Source: Piscinibacter gummiphilus
Lineage (GTDB): Bacteria > Pseudomonadota > Gammaproteobacteria > Burkholderiales > Burkholderiaceae_C
Assembly (NCBI RefSeq): GCF_002116905.1
Contig: NZ_CP015118.1
Location: forward strand, 6,324,001 to 6,388,000
Direction: 5' to 3'
Length of the DNA stretch: 64,000 nucleotides
Numbering within the stretch: the first letter of the stretch is position 1; every line of letters begins with the position of its first letter. The position numbers and the translations under genes are program-made. This document shows positions 9,363 to 17,431 of this stretch, piece by piece. The notes under the pieces are model-generated. The model had not been told where the DNA came from. It did no database searches and saw only the letters and a program-made list of their open reading frames with translations.

Positions 9363-9860
9363 TCAGCGGGGCACCGCGTTGCGGAACATCGGGTCGGTGA
9401 AGAGCTGGCCCACGAGTTTGCTGTAGACGAGGCCCTGCTCGCGCGGCACGTTGGCGTCGGCGCGCCAGGTGGACGACGAGCGCAGCTCCTTGTCGTACAC
9501 GACCCGGCCGCCGGTGGTGACGATGAAGCGGGCCGCCACGGTGCCGCTCGTCTTGCCCAGGTCGGCCGAGACCAGTTCGCCTTCCACGACGGCGCCCGAG
9601 GCCGGGTCGAGCAGGCCGGCGCCGGAGAGTTCGGTGGACAGCGTGTCCTTCAGGTGGCGGGCCTCGGCGGGCTTGCTGTCCTTCACGGACCGGAACTCGC
9701 CCACCGCGACCGGACGGATGCCCGCGGCCTTGGCCTTCGAGAAGTTGTCGGTGGTGACCTGCGCGGATTCGGTGGGGACGGCGGGTTGCGCGCAGCCCAT
9801 CACGGCGGCGGCGGCAAGCACCAGCACCGGGAGCAGGCGGGAGAACGAGGGTCGGGACAT
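9363..9860 (-). CDS. Small lipoprotein, DUF4410-like
   Basis: The 165-residue product begins with a lipoprotein signal (LVLAAAAVMGCAQP), with the lipidated Cys near residue 23. The body (about 45-160) has the alpha/beta pattern of DUF4410-type envelope lipoproteins: a VGEFR strand, DTLSTELSGAGLL, VEGELVSADLG and ARFIVTTGGRVVYD. No catalytic residues are visible. It sits 16 bp upstream of queA on the same strand and diverges from recG with 79 bp between starts. Function unknown. Confidence 0.72.
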   Translation of the reverse strand: MSRPSFSRLLPVLVLAAAAVMGCAQPAVPTESAQVTTDNFSKAKAAGIRPVAVGEFRSVKDSKPAEARHLKDTLSTELSGAGLLDPASGAVVEGELVSADLGKTSGTVAARFIVTTGGRVVYDKELRSSSTWRADANVPREQGLVYSKLVGQLFTDPMFRNAVPR

Positions 9861-9939
9861 GGGTGTCTTCCTGTCGGATGGGAGGTATTCGGGTACGGCG
9901 CCGCCATGCTATCAGCGCCGTCCCGGGCAGAATCGCCCC

Positions 9940-11997
9940 ATGCCCGAGGTTTCATCCCCCCCGAACAAGGAGAAGTCCGCCCCGCAGAAGGCGATGGAGA
10001 AGCTCGACCTGCGGCGCGACATCGACCTGGCGCTGCACCTCCCGCTGCGCTACGAGGACGAGACCCGCATCACGCCCGTGCGGGCGCTGCGCGACGGCGA
10101 CACGGCGCAGGTCGAGGGCATCGTCACCCACTGCGAGGTGCAGTTCCGCCCGCGCCGCCAGCTCGTGACCAAGCTCGACGACGGCTCGGGCACCCTCGTG
10201 ATGCGCTTCCTCAACTTCTACCCCAGCCACCAGAAGACGCTGGGCGTGGGCAAGCGGGTGCGCGTGCGCGGCGAGGCGCGCGGGGGCTTCTTCGGCATCG
10301 AGATGGTCCACCCGAACTTCCGCGGCGTGGACGACGACACGCCGCTCGCGGCCGCCCTCACGCCGGTGTACCCCACCACCGCGGCGCTGCCGCAGGCCTA
10401 CCTGCGCAAGGCGGTGGCCGGTGGGCTCAAGCGGGCCGACCTGGCCGAGATCATCCCCGCCCCGCTCGTGCCGAAGGGCATGTGGGGCCTCCGCGATGCG
10501 CTGCGTTTCCTGCACGAACCCTCGCCCGACACCCGGCTCGACGAGCTGGAGGACCACAGCCACCCCGCCTGGCAGCGGCTCAAGTTCGAGGAGCTGCTGG
10601 CCCAGCAGCTCTCCCAGCTGCAGGCCAAGCGCGAGCGCGAGCACCAGCGGGCGCCGAAGTTCTCGGTGCGAAAGGGCGGCCTCCAGGAGAAGCTGCTCGC
10701 CGCGCTCCCGTTCGCGCTCACCGAGGCTCAGCGTCGCGTGGTCGAGGAGATCGCCGGCGACCTGCAGCGCGAGGTGCCCATGCACCGGCTGCTGCAGGGC
10801 GACGTGGGTTCGGGCAAGACGGTGGTGGCGGCGCTCGCGGCCACGGTCGCGATGAACGACGGCTGGCAGTGCGCGCTGATGGCGCCCACCGAGATCCTCG
10901 CCGAGCAGCACTTCCGCAAGCTCGTGGGCTGGCTGGAACCGCTCGGCATCCGCATCGCGTGGCTCACCGGCAGCCGCAAGGGCAAGGCCCGCCGCGAGAT
11001 GCTCGAGGCCGTGGCCTCGGGCGAAGCGGCCCTGGTGGTGGGCACCCACGCGGTGATCCAGGACGACGTGGTGTTCAAGCGCCTGGGCCTGGCCGTCATC
11101 GACGAACAGCACCGCTTCGGCGTGGCCCAGCGGCTCGCGCTGCGCGAGAAGCTGGTCGACGCGGCCGAGGGCCTGGAGCCGCACCTGTTGATGATGTCGG
11201 CCACGCCCATCCCGCGCACGCTCGCGATGACCCTCTTCGCCGACCTCGACGTCAGCACCATCGACGAGCTGCCGCCCGGCCGCACGCCCATCGTCACGAA
11301 GGTCTTCAGCGACGCGAAGCGCGAGGGCGTCATCCACACCATCGCCGGCGAGGCCGCGAACGGCCGGCAGGTGTACTGGGTGTGCCCGCTGATCGAGGAG
11401 TCGGAATCCCTCGACCTGCAGAACGCCACCGAGACCCACCAGCAGCTGGTCGCCGCGCTGCCCGGCCAGGTGGTGGGCCTGCTGCACGGCCGCATGCCGT
11501 CCGCCGAGAAGGCCGCGGTGATGGCCGAGTTCACCGCCGGGCGCATGCACGTGCTGGTGAGCACCACGGTGATCGAAGTGGGCGTCGACGTGCCCAACGC
11601 GTCGCTGATGGTCATCGAACACGCCGAACGCTTCGGCCTGAGCCAGCTGCACCAGCTGCGCGGGCGGGTGGGGCGGGGGTCGGTGGCGAGCGTGTGCGTG
11701 CTGCTCTACACCGCGCCGCTGTCCGACACCGGCAAGTCACGGCTGCGGGCCATGGCCGAGACGCAGGACGGCTTCGAGATCGCCCGGCGCGACCTGGAGA
11801 TCCGTGGGCCGGGCGAGTTCATGGGCGCCCGCCAGTCGGGGGCGCCGCTGCTGCGTTTCGCCGACATGGCCCTCGACGAGGAGCTGGTGCAGGTGGCCCG
11901 GGCGGCCGCCGAGGTCATGCTGGACCGCCACGCCGAGGCGGCGGAGCGCCACGTGGCCCGATGGCTCGGCGCCAAATCAGACTATTTGAAAGCCTGA
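9940..11997 (+). CDS. recG: ATP-dependent DNA helicase RecG
   Basis: RecG remodels stalled replication forks and branch-migrates Holliday junctions. The 685-residue protein has the N-terminal wedge domain with an OB fold (PVRALRDGDTAQVEGIV), a Walker A motif near residue 288 (GDVGSGKT), the Walker B DEQH near 387 (VIDEQHRFG), motif III SATPIPRT, and the C-terminal helicase motif QLRGRVGRG. The reading frame extends upstream of 9940, but the first sensible ATG is there. oxyR follows 28 bp after its stop, an arrangement common in Burkholderiales. Confidence 0.97.
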   Translation: MPEVSSPPNKEKSAPQKAMEKLDLRRDIDLALHLPLRYEDETRITPVRALRDGDTAQVEGIVTHCEVQFRPRRQLVTKLDDGSGTLVMRFLNFYPSHQKTLGVGKRVRVRGEARGGFFGIEMVHPNFRGVDDDTPLAAALTPVYPTTAALPQAYLRKAVAGGLKRADLAEIIPAPLVPKGMWGLRDALRFLHEPSPDTRLDELEDHSHPAWQRLKFEELLAQQLSQLQAKREREHQRAPKFSVRKGGLQEKLLAALPFALTEAQRRVVEEIAGDLQREVPMHRLLQGDVGSGKTVVAALAATVAMNDGWQCALMAPTEILAEQHFRKLVGWLEPLGIRIAWLTGSRKGKARREMLEAVASGEAALVVGTHAVIQDDVVFKRLGLAVIDEQHRFGVAQRLALREKLVDAAEGLEPHLLMMSATPIPRTLAMTLFADLDVSTIDELPPGRTPIVTKVFSDAKREGVIHTIAGEAANGRQVYWVCPLIEESESLDLQNATETHQQLVAALPGQVVGLLHGRMPSAEKAAVMAEFTAGRMHVLVSTTVIEVGVDVPNASLMVIEHAERFGLSQLHQLRGRVGRGSVASVCVLLYTAPLSDTGKSRLRAMAETQDGFEIARRDLEIRGPGEFMGARQSGAPLLRFADMALDEELVQVARAAAEVMLDRHAEAAERHVARWLGAKSDYLKA

Positions 11998-12025
11998 TCC
12001 GTTAGTTTCGGTTAATCTCGGGGGC

Positions 12026-12946
12026 ATGACGCTCACCGAATTGCGCTACATCGTTGCCGTCGCCCGGGAGAAACACTTCGGCCGCGCCGCCGAGGCCTGC
12101 TTCGTCTCGCAGCCCACGCTGAGCGTGGCCATCAAGAAGCTGGAAGACGAACTCGAGGTCAAGCTCTTCGAGCGCGGCGCCAACGAGGTGACGGTCACGC
12201 CGCTCGGCGAGGAGATCGTGCGCCAGGCCCAGACCGTGATCGAGGGCGCGGCCGGCATCAAAGAGACGGCCAAGCGGGGCAAGGACCCGGTGTCCGGCCC
12301 GCTGCGCCTCGGCGTGATCTACACGATCGGGCCGTACCTGCTGCCCGATCTCGTCAAGCAGGCCATCGACCGCGTGCCGCAGATGCCGCTGATGCTGCAG
12401 GAGAACTTCACCGCGAAGCTGCTCGACATGCTGCGCACCGGGGAACTCGACTGCGCGATCATGGCCGAACCGTTCCCGGACACGGGTCTGGCCGTGGCCC
12501 CGCTGTACGACGAGCCGTTCATGGTGGCCGTGCCGAAGACCCACGCGCTGGCCAAGCGCAAGCACGTGAGCGCCGAGGAGCTCAAGCAGGAGACCATGCT
12601 GCTGCTCGGCACCGGCCACTGCTTCCGCGACCACGTGCTGGAGGTGTGCCCGGAGTACGCCCGCTTCTCGAGCGACGCCGAGGGCATCCGCAAGAGCTTC
12701 GAGGGCTCGTCGCTCGAGACCATCAAGTACATGGTGGCCTCGGGCATGGGCGTGACCGTGGTGCCGCAGCTGAGCGTGCCGAAGGACACCCAGCCGCACG
12801 TGCGCTACATCCCGTTCAGCGCGCCGGTGCCCACGCGGCGCGTGGTGCTCGCGTGGCGCCGCACCTTCACGCGCTACGAGGCCATCGCCGCGTTGCGCAA
12901 TGCCATCTATGCATGCCAGCTCGACGGCGTGCATCGGCTTTCCTAG
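12026..12946 (+). CDS. oxyR: LysR-type hydrogen peroxide sensor OxyR
   Basis: The 306-residue protein has the LysR winged helix at its N-terminus (TELRYIVAVAREKHFGRAA, FVSQPTLSVAIKKLE) and the effector domain behind it. The two redox cysteines fall exactly at residues 199 (GTGHC) and 208 (EVC), the positions that form the peroxide-sensing disulphide in E. coli OxyR. It therefore should activate antioxidant genes on oxidation. The dps gene follows 89 bp downstream and is a likely target. Neighbouring recG is often co-transcribed with oxyR. Confidence 0.95.
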   Translation: MTLTELRYIVAVAREKHFGRAAEACFVSQPTLSVAIKKLEDELEVKLFERGANEVTVTPLGEEIVRQAQTVIEGAAGIKETAKRGKDPVSGPLRLGVIYTIGPYLLPDLVKQAIDRVPQMPLMLQENFTAKLLDMLRTGELDCAIMAEPFPDTGLAVAPLYDEPFMVAVPKTHALAKRKHVSAEELKQETMLLLGTGHCFRDHVLEVCPEYARFSSDAEGIRKSFEGSSLETIKYMVASGMGVTVVPQLSVPKDTQPHVRYIPFSAPVPTRRVVLAWRRTFTRYEAIAALRNAIYACQLDGVHRLS

Positions 12947-12982
12947 CCCCGTAGGAGGAGGCCGCGTCCCCTCCCTTCGGAC

Positions 12983-13019
12983 TTATCAACTTGTCCGTCC
13001 GTCGTTAGACTGTTTCGAT
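12983..13019 (+). promoter_or_regulatory. Candidate OxyR-binding site upstream of dps
   Basis: Four tetranucleotides with 7-nt spacers lie here: TTAT at 12983, TCCG at 12994, TTAG at 13005 and CGAT at 13016. The OxyR pattern is ATAG-n7-CTAT-n7-ATAG-n7-CTAT. The downstream half fits 6 of 8 bases but the upstream half is poor, so this is a weak candidate supported mostly by its position between oxyR and dps. Confidence 0.28.
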
Positions 13020-13035
13020 CGAATCCGGAGTCCCC

Positions 13036-13569
13036 ATGGCCAAGAAACTGAAGACCGCCCAGGAAGCATCCAAGCTGGCACCCGCCGCCGGCACCGTCGC
13101 CGTGCACATCGGCATCAGCGACAAGGACCGCAGCACCATCGCCGGCGCCCTGAGCAAGCTGCTCGCCGACACCTACACCCTGTACCTCACCACCCACAAT
13201 TTCCACTGGAACGTGACGGGCCCCATGTTCAACTCGCTGCACGCGATGTTCATGGCCCAGTACACCGAGCTGTGGAACGCCGTGGACCCCATCGCCGAGC
13301 GCATCCGCGCGCTGGGCCACACCGCCCCCGGCTCGTACGGCCAGTTCGCCGCGCTGTCGTCGGTGCCCGATGCGCCGGCCACGCCCCCGAAGGCGCTCGA
13401 GATGGTGCGTGTGCTCATGAGCGGCCACGAAGCCGTGGCCCGCACCGCGCGCAGCATCTTCCCGCTGGCCGACAAGGCCAGCGACGAGCCCACCGCCGAC
13501 CTGCTGACGCAGCGCATCGCCATCCACGAGCAGACCGCGTGGATGCTGCGCAGCCTGCTGGAAGAGTAA
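13036..13569 (+). CDS. dps: DNA-binding ferritin-like protein Dps
   Basis: Dps dodecamers oxidise and store iron with hydrogen peroxide and shield DNA. The 177-residue protein has the Dps ferritin-like four-helix fold with the intersubunit ferroxidase segment THNFHWNVTGPMF followed by HAMFMAQYTELWNAVD (conserved His, Asp/Glu residues). The N-terminal 25 residues are lysine-rich (AKKLKTAQEASK), as in DNA-binding Dps forms. A GGAG ribosome site sits 5 bases before ATG 13036. Its place after oxyR fits peroxide induction. Confidence 0.95.
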   Translation: MAKKLKTAQEASKLAPAAGTVAVHIGISDKDRSTIAGALSKLLADTYTLYLTTHNFHWNVTGPMFNSLHAMFMAQYTELWNAVDPIAERIRALGHTAPGSYGQFAALSSVPDAPATPPKALEMVRVLMSGHEAVARTARSIFPLADKASDEPTADLLTQRIAIHEQTAWMLRSLLEE

Positions 13570-13580
13570 GAGGCCCCACC

Positions 13581-14210
13581 GTGCCGCCGACCCCGATGCG
13601 GGTGGCCATCGTCGTCTTCGACGGGTTCAGCGAACTCGACACGTTCATCACGTTCGGGTTGCTGAACCGGCTGGGCACCAGCGGCTGGAAGGCCGAACTG
13701 GCGGCGCCGTCGGCGCGTGTCACCTCGATGGGCGGCGTCACCGTCGACACGCCGCAGCCCCTCGAATTCGCCAACGAGGCCGGCGCGGTCGTGTTCCCCG
13801 GCGGGCTCTACAGCCGCGCCATCGCCGAGAACTCCGCGGTCATCGACCGCCTGCAGCTCGACCCCGTGCGCCAGCTCATCGGCGGCCAGTGCTCCGGCAC
13901 GCTGCTGCTGGCCCGCCTGGGCCTGCTGGCCGACCTGCCGGCCGCCACCGACGTGGCGAGCAAACCCTGGATGGTGCAGGCGGGCGTGCGGGTGGCCGAC
14001 GACACCCCGTTCCACGCCCGCGGCCCCGTGGCCACGGCGGGTGGCGCGTTCGCGGCGCATTACCTGGCGACGTGGCTGATGTGGAAGGGGGCGGGGCTGG
14101 AGGCGGCCACGCAGGCCCTCCAGCAGACCGCGCCCGTGGGGCAGAAGGACGACTGGACCGAGCGGCTGCTGGCGGTGGTGCGACCGCATGTCGGGGCCGT
14201 CCCGGGCTGA
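13581..14210 (+). CDS. DJ-1/PfpI family protein
   Basis: The product (about 209 residues from GTG 13581, 204 from ATG 13596) has the DJ-1/PfpI fold: VAIVVFDGFSELDTF at the N-terminus, VVFPGG in the middle and the nucleophile elbow GGQCSGTLLLA with the conserved Cys. Relatives act as deglycases, chaperones or amidase-like regulators. GTG is preferred because a purine-rich AAGAGG lies 8-13 bases before it, at the dps stop. It starts 11 bp after dps, so it is probably part of the peroxide-response transcript. Exact reaction unknown. Confidence 0.82.
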   Translation: MPPTPMRVAIVVFDGFSELDTFITFGLLNRLGTSGWKAELAAPSARVTSMGGVTVDTPQPLEFANEAGAVVFPGGLYSRAIAENSAVIDRLQLDPVRQLIGGQCSGTLLLARLGLLADLPAATDVASKPWMVQAGVRVADDTPFHARGPVATAGGAFAAHYLATWLMWKGAGLEAATQALQQTAPVGQKDDWTERLLAVVRPHVGAVPG

Positions 14211-14240
14211 ACGACGCCTCGAAACGTCGCCCGGCTCAGA

Positions 14241-14825
14241 TCAGTTCCGCTGCTTCGCGGAGTCGAACTGCGGTCGCGGGCAACCCCCACGCTCCATGGC
14301 CGACGCGAAGTCCTCCGCCGAGGCCTGAGGCCTGCGCCAACGTGCACGCATCCGCTTGAACGCCGCGATCACGGCGATGGCATCGAGGTCCCACTGGTGA
14401 ACGAGGAACCGGTCCGGATCGATCACCTCGATGCCGAACCGCGAGACGATCGCCTCGGGGAAGTGCTTGAGGTTGGACGTCACGATGCAGTCGGCATGCC
14501 CGCCGATCGCAGCAGCGAGCACATGGACGTCACCCGGGTCGGGCATTCCACGCATGACCTCGCCTTCCGCGAAATTTCTCCAGGTGGATTCGGTCACCTC
14601 CCAATCGGGAACGGCGTCACGCATCGCATCGCGCCGAGGTTCGAGTCGTCCTGCGAGGTCCGGACGATTGCGCACCAGCGCATTCATCCATTCGCGTTCG
14701 ATCTGCAGCGTCCACTTCGCCGCGTAGAGGGATGTGGCCGCGACACTCATCAGTGAGTCCGCGATGGCGAGCGGGTAGAGCACGCACGCGTCGAGCAGCG
14801 CTGTGTAGCGCGCGCGGCCAGCCAT
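14241..14825 (-). CDS. PIN-domain protein, probable toxin of a type II toxin-antitoxin pair
   Basis: The 194-residue protein has the PIN nuclease layout: an N-terminal LLDACVLYPLAIADSLM with the first acidic residue, a central Glu in IEREW, and the late acidic pair in PDPGDVHVLAAAI and TSNLKHFP. PIN toxins cleave RNA with a metal ion. Its ATG overlaps the upstream antitoxin stop by one base (TGATG), which suggests translational coupling. It is longer than classic VapC (about 130 residues) because of a C-terminal extension past residue 140. RNA target unknown. Confidence 0.8.
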   Translation of the reverse strand: MAGRARYTALLDACVLYPLAIADSLMSVAATSLYAAKWTLQIEREWMNALVRNRPDLAGRLEPRRDAMRDAVPDWEVTESTWRNFAEGEVMRGMPDPGDVHVLAAAIGGHADCIVTSNLKHFPEAIVSRFGIEVIDPDRFLVHQWDLDAIAVIAAFKRMRARWRRPQASAEDFASAMERGGCPRPQFDSAKQRN

Positions 14826-15295
14826 CAGTATTCCAGGCCGAGGTCCTGATTCGCCTGCGCCAGGCGGTCGAGCGCAGCGGACTGCTTTTCCCTCATCGCG
14901 CGGCTGTACGCCTGGAGGTCCTCGAAGGCGATGCGCCGGTGCGTGCCGACCATGCGGTGGCGCAGTCTGCCCTCGTCGATTTCCTTCACGACGAAGGGTC
15001 TGGACACGTTCAGGAAGTGCGCCGCTTCCACGGTGGTGAACTCGCGCTGCGCGGGCACCAGCGTGACGGCCCGTCCTTCGCTCATGGCTCCGAGCAACTG
15101 CCCGATGAGCTTGAGGGCCGCCGGAGGAACTGCGACGGAGGGGTGCTCGCCGTGGTCGGTGGTGAGAACGATGGAGGCCGCTTTCGAGCGATCGAGCGCT
15201 TCCATGATGCAGCGCTGGGCGACTCGGGCCATTTCCATGTCGGGCTCGCTCAAAGTGGGCACGGGCGCCCCGCGCGAACGATCTTCGGTGTGCAT
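14825..15295 (-). CDS. Excisionase-type helix-turn-helix antitoxin
   Basis: The 156-residue protein (ATG 15295) carries an excisionase-like DNA-binding fold near residues 85-130 (FTTVEAAHFLNVSRPFVVKE, then RRIAFEDLQAY), which is common in antitoxins partnered with PIN proteins. The frame opens further to a TTG at 15355, but that start would lie inside a long inverted repeat. ATG 15295, just past the hairpin, is therefore more likely. The gene is translationally coupled to the PIN gene. It probably neutralises the toxin and represses its own promoter. Confidence 0.75.
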   Translation of the reverse strand: MHTEDRSRGAPVPTLSEPDMEMARVAQRCIMEALDRSKAASIVLTTDHGEHPSVAVPPAALKLIGQLLGAMSEGRAVTLVPAQREFTTVEAAHFLNVSRPFVVKEIDEGRLRHRMVGTHRRIAFEDLQAYSRAMREKQSAALDRLAQANQDLGLEY

Positions 15296-15304
15296 GGTGA
15301 AGGC

Positions 15305-15348
15305 ATCCTGGAAAGGCACCCTCTGCTTGGAGGGTGCCTTTCCAGGAT
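15305..15348. repeat. Perfect 19-bp inverted repeat in front of the antitoxin gene
   Basis: Arms 15305-15323 and 15330-15348 are perfect reverse complements separated by 6 bases. The element ends 9 bases before the antitoxin ATG on the minus strand. It could be the operator bound by the antitoxin, an RNA hairpin controlling translation, or both. A candidate minus-strand -10 (TATCCT) overlaps its outer edge, with TTGCGT 17 bases upstream. Confidence 0.7.
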
Positions 15349-15403
15349 AAGCCAAACCACCATCAAACGCAATAAGTGCAACAACTGCAATGATTGCTCG
15401 CCC

Positions 15404-17431
15404 CTACGCCATCAACGCGTCCAGCGCCTCCAGCGTCTTCCGCAAGTCCAGCGGCTTCGTCCAGTAGTCCTTGAACCCCGCCGCCAGCGCCCGCTGGATG
15501 TCGGCGCTGAGTGCGTCCGCCGACACCGCCACCGCCGGGACCCCGGCGAGCACGGGCTGCTCCCGCAGCCGCCCGAGCAGCGTGACCCCATCGACGTCCG
15601 GCAAGCCCAGGTCCAGCAAGAGCAGAGCCGGGGGATCGGCCAGCGCCTTCTCGAGCCCTTCGGCCCCGGTGCCGGCCACCTCCAGCGCCAGCGACGGCCG
15701 CAGGTCGAAGATGGCCTGCATCAGCATCACGTTGACGCTGTTGTCCTCCACGTAGAGCACCCGCCGCGGCGCCCCGGACGGCGTGGGGGGCGGGGCGGTG
15801 TCGATGGGCACGGGGTCGGTGCGCGGCGGCGGTTCGCCGTCGGCCGGGTCGGGTGCGGGCAGGCGCAACGTGAAACACGTGCCCTGGCCGGGCTCGCTCT
15901 CGACCGACAGGTGCCCGCCCATGCGTTCGGCCAGCCCCCGCACGATGACGAGGCCCAGGCCGCTGCCCTCCGTGGCACCCTGTTCGGCGCCGAGCCGGTT
16001 GAACGGCTCGAACAGGTGGTCCATCTGCGAGGGCGTGAAGCCGCTGCCGGTGTCGCGCACGTCGATGCGCACCTCGCGGGTCCGCTTGAGGGGCGAGGCC
16101 GCCAGCGCCACCTGGCCGCCGCTGCGGTTGTACTTGATGGCGTTGGTCAGCAGGTTGACGAGGCACTGCACGAGGCGGCGGCGGTCGGCCATCACGCGCA
16201 GCGTGGTGTCGACCTGGATGCGCAGCGCGATGCCGGCCCGCTGCGCCATCACCTCCACCATGCCGAGGCTTTCCTCGACGACGGACAGCAGGTCCAGCGG
16301 CTGCAGCTTGAGCGGCAGGCCACCGCTCTCGATGTGGGTGAGGTCGAGCACCTCGTTGATCAGCGACAGCAGGCTGCGGCCCGCGCTTTCGATGTGGTCG
16401 AGCTGGCGGCGCTGGTGGGGCTTCAGGCCGAGCGCGTCGTCGGCCGACAGCAGCTGCGCGAAGCCCAGCACGGCATTGAGCGGCGTGCGCAGTTCGTGGC
16501 TGATGCGCGCGAGGAACTCCGCCTGTGCACGGCCCGCCTGCTCGGCGACCGCCTCGCCCTGGCGCGAGTGCTCCAGCGCCTTGCGCTCGGTCACGTCGTA
16601 CAGGTAGCCGTGCCACAGCACGCCGCCGTCGGGCAGGGCCTGCGGCGACGAGCGGCCCTCGAGCCAGCGCTCCTTGCCGTCGACGATGACACGGAAGCAG
16701 CTGTCCCAGCGCTCGAGCGTCCGGGCCGACGTCATGATGCTGGCCTCGAGCCCCGGCCAGTCGTCGCGGTGCACGCGGTAGGCGAGGCGTTCGGCAGACA
16801 CGCGCACGTCCTCCGCCGTGACACCGAACAGCTCCTGGATCGCCTCGCTCGCATACGGGAAACCGCTGGTGCCGTCGGGACGCAGCAGGTACTGGTAGAC
16901 GAGGCCCGGCAGCCGCTCGGCGGTGCGGGCGGAGACGAGCTGCGGGTGGACCTCGGGCTGCTCGGGCAGGCGCACCACCACAGCCACGTTCCGGCCGGCC
17001 GCACCATCGGCCTCGTGCACCACGTTCCAGAGCGACCGGACGTCGACACCGGCGCGCGAGCGCAGCGTCAGTTCCACGTCGTCCGCCCGGCCGGTGTGGT
17101 GCAAGGGTTCGAACACCACGTCGGGGCACACGAGCCGCGACGGGGGCGACAGCAGGTCGGTCAGCAGCGCGCCGACAGGTTCGTCCGGCCCCCAGCCGAG
17201 CCATTCGCGCAGCCGGCCGTTGAGTGAAAGCAGTTGCCCACCGTCGTCGAACGACAGCAGACCGCAGGGAGGATCCCGCGGGGCGGACGGGGGCAGGGTA
17301 GGCAACACGTCGTCGAACGGTCGACGCTCCCCACCCGGACGGCAGCGGGGGGACGGATCCGGGCCGGGTGGTTCAGGGGGGCGGAGCGGGCACCGACCAG
17401 CGTTTCGTGACGTCGCCGGTCCCGTTGACAC
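15404..17431 (-). CDS. PAS-domain hybrid sensor histidine kinase with receiver
   Basis: The product of up to 675 residues has two PAS-like regions (about 55-150 and 165-290, the latter ending in YLYDVTERKALE), a HisKA domain with His near 307 (ISHELRTPLNAVLGFA), an ATPase domain (NLLTNAIKYN, DTGSGFTP, GSGLGL) and a C-terminal receiver (about 555-675) with VEDN, LLLDLGLPDVDG and a TKP lysine. There are no clear membrane segments, so it is probably a cytoplasmic sensor. GTG 17431 overlaps the spoVR end by 59 bases; GTG 17308 is a shorter alternative. It likely belongs to the prkA-yeaH-spoVR transcript and could tune that stress response, but this is inference. Confidence 0.85.
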   Translation of the reverse strand: MSTGPATSRNAGRCPLRPPEPPGPDPSPRCRPGGERRPFDDVLPTLPPSAPRDPPCGLLSFDDGGQLLSLNGRLREWLGWGPDEPVGALLTDLLSPPSRLVCPDVVFEPLHHTGRADDVELTLRSRAGVDVRSLWNVVHEADGAAGRNVAVVVRLPEQPEVHPQLVSARTAERLPGLVYQYLLRPDGTSGFPYASEAIQELFGVTAEDVRVSAERLAYRVHRDDWPGLEASIMTSARTLERWDSCFRVIVDGKERWLEGRSSPQALPDGGVLWHGYLYDVTERKALEHSRQGEAVAEQAGRAQAEFLARISHELRTPLNAVLGFAQLLSADDALGLKPHQRRQLDHIESAGRSLLSLINEVLDLTHIESGGLPLKLQPLDLLSVVEESLGMVEVMAQRAGIALRIQVDTTLRVMADRRRLVQCLVNLLTNAIKYNRSGGQVALAASPLKRTREVRIDVRDTGSGFTPSQMDHLFEPFNRLGAEQGATEGSGLGLVIVRGLAERMGGHLSVESEPGQGTCFTLRLPAPDPADGEPPPRTDPVPIDTAPPPTPSGAPRRVLYVEDNSVNVMLMQAIFDLRPSLALEVAGTGAEGLEKALADPPALLLLDLGLPDVDGVTLLGRLREQPVLAGVPAVAVSADALSADIQRALAAGFKDYWTKPLDLRKTLEALDALMA

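Noticed and set aside
15296..15355. TTG start 15355 for the antitoxin
   Set aside because: It would begin within the inverted repeat and add residues without similarity. ATG 15295 is just past the hairpin.
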